The notes under the pieces: model-generated
Told to the model about the DNA's origin: nothing
What the model saw: the letters and a program-made list of their open reading frames with translations, nothing else
The model's database searches: none
Shown here: positions 59,618 to 64,000 of the stretch, piece by piece
Position numbering within the stretch: position 1 is the first letter of the stretch
How the letters are laid out: each line of letters begins with the position of its first letter
NCBI RefSeq assembly: GCF_002454115.1
Contig: NZ_DKIH01000013.1
Span: 195,717-259,716, forward strand
DNA: 64,000 nt
Direction: 5' to 3'
Origin: Sphingopyxis sp. UBA6723
Lineage (GTDB): Bacteria; Pseudomonadota; Alphaproteobacteria; Sphingomonadales; Sphingomonadaceae
Position numbers and translations under genes: made by a program

Positions 59618-61930
59618 GTGACCCTGCCCCCCGCCTCGCTGCCCGACCTGCCCCCGCCCGATCCGTCGGACCCGCCCTATCTGCGCGGACTGAACGGGCC
59701 GCAGCGGCAGGCCGTGCTGACCACCGAGGGGCCGGTGCTGATGCTCGCGGGCGCCGGGACCGGCAAGACGGCTGCGCTCACCGCCCGGCTCGGCCATATC
59801 ATCGCGACGCGGCGCGCCTGGCCGTCCGAAATCCTGGCGGTCACCTTCACCAACAAGGCGGCGCGCGAGATGCGCGAGCGCATCGGGCGCATGATGGGCG
59901 ACGCGGTCGAGGGCATGGCGTGGCTCGGCACCTTTCACAGCATCGCGGCCAAAATGCTGCGCCGCCATGCCGAACTGGTGGGCCTGCAAAGCAATTTCAC
60001 CATCCTCGACACCGACGATCAGCTCCGCGTCCTAAAACAGCTGATCCAGGCCGAGGGACTCGACGAGAAGCGTTGGCCCGCGCGCCAACTCGCCGGGCTG
60101 ATCGACAAATGGAAAAACCGCGGGCTAGTCCCCGCCGACCTCGACGCCGCCGACAAGGAATCCTATGCCGACGGCAAGGGACAACATTTCTACGCGCTTT
60201 ATCAGGCGCGGCTGAAAACGCTCAACGCCTGCGATTTCGGCGACCTGCTGCTCCACATGCTGGTCATCCTGAAAAACCACCGCGACGTGCTCGAACACTA
60301 TCAGGAGCGCTTCAAATATATCCTTGTCGACGAATATCAGGACACCAATGCCAGCCAATATCTCTGGCTCCGGCTGCTCGCGCAGCAACGCAAGAATATC
60401 TGCTGCGTCGGCGATGACGACCAGTCGATCTATTCGTGGCGTGGCGCCGAGGTTGCGAACATCCTGCGCTTCGAAAAGGATTTCCCCGGCGCGACCGTCA
60501 TCCGCCTCGAACAAAATTACCGCTCGACCCCACAAATTCTCGCCGCCGCGTCGGCGCTGATTGCGCAGAACAGCGGGCGGCTGGGCAAGACGCTGTGGAC
60601 CGACCTTGAACCGGGCGACAAGCTGCGTGTTGTCGGCGTGTGGGATGGACCCGAGGAAGCGCGGCGGATCGGCGAGGAGCTGGAAACGCTTCAGGTTCGC
60701 AAGGTCAGCCTCGACCGCGCCGCCATCCTCGTCCGCGCGCAGTTTCAGACCCGCGAGTTCGAAGACCGCTTCATCGCCATTGGGATGCCATACCGGATTG
60801 TCGGCGGCTTCCGCTTCTATGAACGCGCCGAAATCCGCGACGCGCTCGCTTATCTGCGCCTTGTTCAGTCGCCCGCCGATGATCTGGCGTTCGAACGCAT
60901 CATCAACACGCCCAAACGCGGCCTCGGCGACAAGGCCCTCGCGCGTATCCACCAGTTTGCGCGGATCGAGCAGGCGCCGCTGCTCCGCGCGGCGGCGCGC
61001 ATTACGGAAACCGACGAACTGACCCCGCAGGCCCGCCGCCAGTTGGTCAATTTCGTGGCGCTCATGCGCGGCTGGCAGGAAAAGGCCGGCAATCTTTCGC
61101 ACCCCGAGCTGACCCAGCTGATCTTGGACGAGTCGGGCTATACCGCGATGCTGCAAGCCGACCGCAGCGTCGAAGCCGCAGGGCGCCTCGAAAACCTGTC
61201 CGAGCTCGTCCGCGCGATGGAGGATTATGATTCGCTGGAGGCGTTCCTCGAGCATGTCAGCCTGGTCATGGACCGCGACCAGAATGACGACACCGAAACC
61301 GTCACCATCATGACGATCCACGCCGCCAAGGGCCTGGAGTTCGACCATGTGTTCCTCGCCGGGTGGGAGGATGGCGTGTTCCCGTCGCAGCGTTCGATGG
61401 ACGAAGGCGGCACCGCCAGTCTCGAGGAAGAACGCCGCCTCGCCTATGTCGCGATCACCCGCGCCCGCGTGCGCGCCAGCATCTATCACGCCGCCAACCG
61501 CCGTATCTATGGCCAGTGGATGAGCAGCATTCCCAGCCGCTTCATCGCCGAAATCCCCGCCGAGCATGTTGACAGCGAAAACAGTTTCGGCGGCGGGCAA
61601 AGCCTGTGGCGCGCCAATTGGTCGGCGCAGGGCGATCCGTTCGCCCATGTCGCGGAACGCCAGCCGTCGCGCACCATGACCCGCGGCCCAGCGTGGCAGC
61701 GCGCCGCCGCGCAATCCTCGACGATCACCCGCGCCCCCGCCCCCAGCGAGAAAGGCCCGGCGGCGTCGGTCGGCGCCAAGCCGCGCGCCGATCTGGCGAT
61801 CGGGATGCGCGTGTTTCACGAAAAATTCGGCTATGGCGAAATCGCCGACATCGACGGCAACAAGTTGGAGGTCGCATTTGCGCAGGCCGGCCACAAGCGC
61901 GTTCTCGACAGCTTTGTGACGCTCGCATGA
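59618..61930 (+). CDS. UvrD/PcrA family ATP-dependent DNA helicase
   Basis: Superfamily 1A helicase (770 aa), a 3'-5' translocase in repair and replication. Motifs in order: LNGPQRQAVLTTEGPVLMLA and GAGTGKTAALTARL (Q motif and Walker A), AVTFTNKAAREMRERI, LVDEYQDTNASQ (Walker B), VGDDDQSIYSWRGAE, LEQNYRSTPQIL, TIHAAKGLEFDHVF and YVAITRAR. The C-terminal tail ends in the UvrD tudor-like module VFHEKFGYGEIADIDGNKLE. The start is GTG 59618. The uvrD/pcrA choice is left open. Confidence 0.94.
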   Translation: MTLPPASLPDLPPPDPSDPPYLRGLNGPQRQAVLTTEGPVLMLAGAGTGKTAALTARLGHIIATRRAWPSEILAVTFTNKAAREMRERIGRMMGDAVEGMAWLGTFHSIAAKMLRRHAELVGLQSNFTILDTDDQLRVLKQLIQAEGLDEKRWPARQLAGLIDKWKNRGLVPADLDAADKESYADGKGQHFYALYQARLKTLNACDFGDLLLHMLVILKNHRDVLEHYQERFKYILVDEYQDTNASQYLWLRLLAQQRKNICCVGDDDQSIYSWRGAEVANILRFEKDFPGATVIRLEQNYRSTPQILAAASALIAQNSGRLGKTLWTDLEPGDKLRVVGVWDGPEEARRIGEELETLQVRKVSLDRAAILVRAQFQTREFEDRFIAIGMPYRIVGGFRFYERAEIRDALAYLRLVQSPADDLAFERIINTPKRGLGDKALARIHQFARIEQAPLLRAAARITETDELTPQARRQLVNFVALMRGWQEKAGNLSHPELTQLILDESGYTAMLQADRSVEAAGRLENLSELVRAMEDYDSLEAFLEHVSLVMDRDQNDDTETVTIMTIHAAKGLEFDHVFLAGWEDGVFPSQRSMDEGGTASLEEERRLAYVAITRARVRASIYHAANRRIYGQWMSSIPSRFIAEIPAEHVDSENSFGGGQSLWRANWSAQGDPFAHVAERQPSRTMTRGPAWQRAAAQSSTITRAPAPSEKGPAASVGAKPRADLAIGMRVFHEKFGYGEIADIDGNKLEVAFAQAGHKRVLDSFVTLA

Positions 61931-62060
61931 TCGCAGGCGGCGATGCGCGAAAGCCAGAATCGACTATTTGATAAATCGCGCCGCGGTGCGCTAGGGTTGG
62001 ACGACACCCGCAAACATAGGACCAAGCGAACCAGGCTTTGCGCAAAACGAAAGATCAATA

Positions 62061-63224
62061 ATGACCAATCCGGGAATGGACGCCGACATCTACGATGCTT
62101 TCATGGACCAGTTGCAGCGCTATGTTCGCGAACGGCTGATCCCGGCGGAGGATCAACTCGAAAAGCTGGGCCGCGTCCCCGACGACATATTGGCCGAAAT
62201 GCGCGATATGGGGTTGTTTGGCGTCACCATGCCCGAACAATATGGCGGCGCCGGGATGAATGTCAGCCAATATGTCGGCTTCATCCGCGAGATCGCCTAC
62301 GCCTCGCCTGCCTATCGCTCGATCGTGTCGATCAACATCGGCATGGTGTGTAAATCGCTGGTCGGTTTCGGGACCGAGCAGCAGAAGGACCATTGGCTGC
62401 CCAAGCTGGCGATGGGCAGTATCGCCGCATTCGGCTTGACCGAACCCGACAGCGGATCCGACAGCGCGGCTATGAAAACCCGCGCAGTGCGTGACGGCAA
62501 TGGCTATGTCCTGAACGGCACCAAGCGGTACATCACCAACGCGCCCTTTGCCGACGTCATTCTGGTGATGGCACGCACTAACGCCGAAGCCTTGCCCAAG
62601 AATGCCCATGTCAGCGCGTTCATGGTCCCGCGCAACGCTCCCGGCGTGTCGATCGGCAAACCAGACGGCAAGATGGGACAGGCAGGATCGCAGATCGCCG
62701 ACGTCATCCTTGAAGACGTCCATGTCGATGGCGACGCGCTGCTCGGCGGTGAAGAGGGTATCGGCTTTCGCGCCGCTATGCAGAGCCTGGATAACGGCCG
62801 CCTGTCGGTCGCCGCGGCCAGCGTCGGCTATGCGAAGCGAATGCTCGACGTCGGCCTGAAATATGCGATGGAGCGCAAGGCATTTGGGGAACCGATCGCC
62901 AATTTTCAGCTGATCCAGGCCATGCTTGCCGACAGCAAAGCGGAAATCTATGCCGCGGAATGCATGTTGAACGATGCGTGCGCGCGCGCCGATCGCGGCG
63001 AGAAAATCCTGGTCGAAGCCGCGGCAGCCAAGATGTTCGCCAGCGAAATGTGCGGCCGCGTCGCCGACCGGGTGGTACAGATCCACGGCGGCGCCGGTTA
63101 TCTCAAGGAATATCTCGCGGAACGTTTCTATCGCGACTGCCGCATTTACCGGATCTATGAAGGAACCACGCAGATCCAGCAGCTAGTCATCGCCAAGAAC
63201 ATGATCCGCGACTACGCGGGCTGA
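62061..63224 (+). CDS. Acyl-CoA dehydrogenase
   Basis: Canonical acyl-CoA dehydrogenase (387 aa). Key segments are FGLTEPDSGSDSAAMKTRAV, YVLNGTKRYITNAPFADV, ERKAFGEPIANFQLIQ and, at the end, RIYRIYEGTTQIQQLVIAKN with the catalytic Glu in YEGT. It is transcribed alone after the helicase, 130 bases downstream. Chain-length preference cannot be judged from sequence alone. Confidence 0.95.
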   Translation: MTNPGMDADIYDAFMDQLQRYVRERLIPAEDQLEKLGRVPDDILAEMRDMGLFGVTMPEQYGGAGMNVSQYVGFIREIAYASPAYRSIVSINIGMVCKSLVGFGTEQQKDHWLPKLAMGSIAAFGLTEPDSGSDSAAMKTRAVRDGNGYVLNGTKRYITNAPFADVILVMARTNAEALPKNAHVSAFMVPRNAPGVSIGKPDGKMGQAGSQIADVILEDVHVDGDALLGGEEGIGFRAAMQSLDNGRLSVAAASVGYAKRMLDVGLKYAMERKAFGEPIANFQLIQAMLADSKAEIYAAECMLNDACARADRGEKILVEAAAAKMFASEMCGRVADRVVQIHGGAGYLKEYLAERFYRDCRIYRIYEGTTQIQQLVIAKNMIRDYAG

Positions 63225-63241
63225 AGCTGCGGGAGGGTCGC

Positions 63242-63317
63242 TGGTGGAGCCGAGGGGAATCGAACCCCTGACCTCTGCAGTGCGATTGCAGCGCTCTCCC
63301 ATCTGAGCTACGGCCCC
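63242..63317 (-). tRNA. tRNA-Ala(CGC), with encoded CCA
   Basis: On the minus strand GGGGCCG (63317-63311) opens the acceptor with partial pairing to the 3' strand CGGCTCC, followed by discriminator A and CCA (63244-63242). The anticodon arm CTGCA-ATCGCAC-TGCAG gives CGC. GGTTCGATTCC is the T-arm. The size is 76 nucleotides with CCA. Confidence 0.96.
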
Positions 63318-63328
63318 GCGACCGCGGC

Positions 63329-63357
63329 GTAATAAACGCACCGCATTGCAGTGGCAA
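63329..63357 (-). promoter_or_regulatory. Sigma-70-type promoter of tRNA-Ala(CGC)
   Basis: On the minus strand TTGCCA (63357-63352) and TATTAC (63334-63329) are exactly 17 bases apart, and the -10 ends 11 bases before the tRNA. It is a good match in an otherwise GC-rich gap. Confidence 0.6.
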
Positions 63358-63413
63358 CGGCTTTTCTGACCACCGCCGTGACCACCATGCGAAATCAGGG
63401 AATGGGGGTTCCG

Positions 63414-64000
63414 ATGAGCAAAGCCTGGCATCTGATTAGCCGTCCGCAAGGACTGCCGACGATGGACAATTTCGCGCTCCGCGATTTGCCCGAGGCGCCG
63501 CTGGAGGCCGACCAACTGCGCGTGCGCAATCTTTGGCTCTCGGTCGATCCCTATATGCGCGGGCGGATGAACGACGCCAAAAGCTATGCCGCCAGTTTCC
63601 AGATTGACCAGCCGATGACCGGCGGCGCAATTGGTGAAGTGGTGGAAAGCCGGATGGAGGGTTTTGTCTCCGGCGACCTGATCCTGCACATGGGCGGATG
63701 GCGCGATGGCGGCATCATCGGGCTCGACATGATGCCAAACAAGCTCCCGCCCGCGGCGCTGGACGCGGGGATGACGCCGCAGACCTTCTTGCACAATATG
63801 GGCCTGACCGGCGGCACCGCGTGGATCGGCCTGCTGCGCGTTGCGGCCGCCAAACCCGGCGATACGATCTTTGTCTCCGCCGCGGCGGGCGCCGTGGGAT
63901 CGGCGGTCGTGCAAATCGCCAAGGCGCGCGAGATGACCGTCATCGGATCGGCGGGCGGCGCTGAAAAATGCGCATGGGTCACGCAATTGGGTGCCGATGC
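63414..64000 (+). CDS. NADP-dependent oxidoreductase, MDR superfamily (3' end outside window)
   Basis: Zinc-independent medium-chain dehydrogenase/reductase of the prostaglandin reductase/CurA-like branch, which reduces alpha,beta-unsaturated carbonyls with NADPH. The visible 195 residues contain LWLSVDPYMRGRMNDAKSYA, GGAIGEVVES, the segment NMGLTGGTAWIGLLRVAAAK and the nucleotide-binding turn VSAAAGAVGSAVVQIAKA. The start is ATG 63414; an upstream ATG at about 63388 is not needed. The catalytic zinc cysteines of alcohol dehydrogenases are absent, as expected for this branch. Confidence 0.93.
   Translation, partial: MSKAWHLISRPQGLPTMDNFALRDLPEAPLEADQLRVRNLWLSVDPYMRGRMNDAKSYAASFQIDQPMTGGAIGEVVESRMEGFVSGDLILHMGGWRDGGIIGLDMMPNKLPPAALDAGMTPQTFLHNMGLTGGTAWIGLLRVAAAKPGDTIFVSAAAGAVGSAVVQIAKAREMTVIGSAGGAEKCAWVTQLGAD

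Noticed and set aside
60125..61894. A 589-residue frame antisense to the helicase
   Set aside because: All helicase motifs lie on the plus strand; the antisense protein is low-complexity and His/Asp-rich as expected for a shadow.

Overview
The window reads as a continuous piece of chromosome from an alphaproteobacterium of the order Sphingomonadales (Sphingopyxis/Sphingomonas-like). This is inferred from the high G+C content and strong third-position GC, a gcrA cell-cycle regulator, separate ATP synthase b and b' genes in the order atpI-atpB-atpE-b'-b, the order lapA-pyrF-trpF-trpB-trpA-accD-folC, and abundant small intergenic palindromes of the kind common in sphingomonads. I see no insertion sequence, prophage, integrase, CRISPR array or rRNA operon. 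Both window edges cut through a gene. No stretch longer than about 300 bases lacks a gene.

Layout. 1-3.0 kb: rlpA (cut by the left edge) and a GH103 lytic transglycosylase, tRNA-Ser(TGA) and rsgA. 3.2-10.6 kb: a large autotransporter, then an ECF sigma factor, a FecR-type anti-sigma factor and a TonB-dependent receptor with an N-terminal STN signalling domain; this is the most accessory-looking block. 10.7-19.8 kb: two paired acyl-CoA dehydrogenases, a membrane-anchored metallo-hydrolase, an unusual Phd/YefM-like/PAS/PAS protein, two Tad-type pilus-associated proteins, a YghU-type glutathione transferase and a class III CoA-transferase. 19.9-31.7 kb: a TolB-propeller amidohydrolase, tRNA-Ser(CGA), a YIP1 membrane protein, hspQ, an ABC-2 permease, gcrA, a thioesterase, an outer-membrane barrel, parE, a class A-type serine hydrolase and a DUF417 membrane protein.

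31.7-38.4 kb: a minus-strand run thioesterase-recO-leuB-metZ-apaG-lysR with overlapping or closely spaced genes, plus uvrC. 38.5-42.2 kb: an SDR enzyme, an unknown small gene and the F0 ATP synthase operon. 42.4-46.3 kb: ydbL-ynbE-ydbH, an envelope lipid-transport set. 46.4-49.5 kb: radC, two small secreted proteins sharing a signal peptide, and purB. 49.6-55.7 kb: lapA-like, pyrF, trpF, trpB, trpA, accD and folC, mostly with four-base overlaps. 55.9-64 kb: ampG, a single-domain response regulator, an RluB-type pseudouridine synthase, rsmD, a UvrD-family helicase, a third acyl-CoA dehydrogenase, tRNA-Ala(CGC) and an NADP-dependent oxidoreductase cut by the right edge.

Most of the window is housekeeping. 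The observations most worth follow-up are the Phd/YefM-PAS-PAS fusion without a toxin, the autotransporter next to a complete cell-surface signalling trio whose receptor lacks a standard start codon before its signal peptide, the acyl-CoA dehydrogenase pair in which one subunit lacks the usual catalytic glutamate, and the two neighbouring secreted proteins with near-identical leaders but unrelated mature parts.
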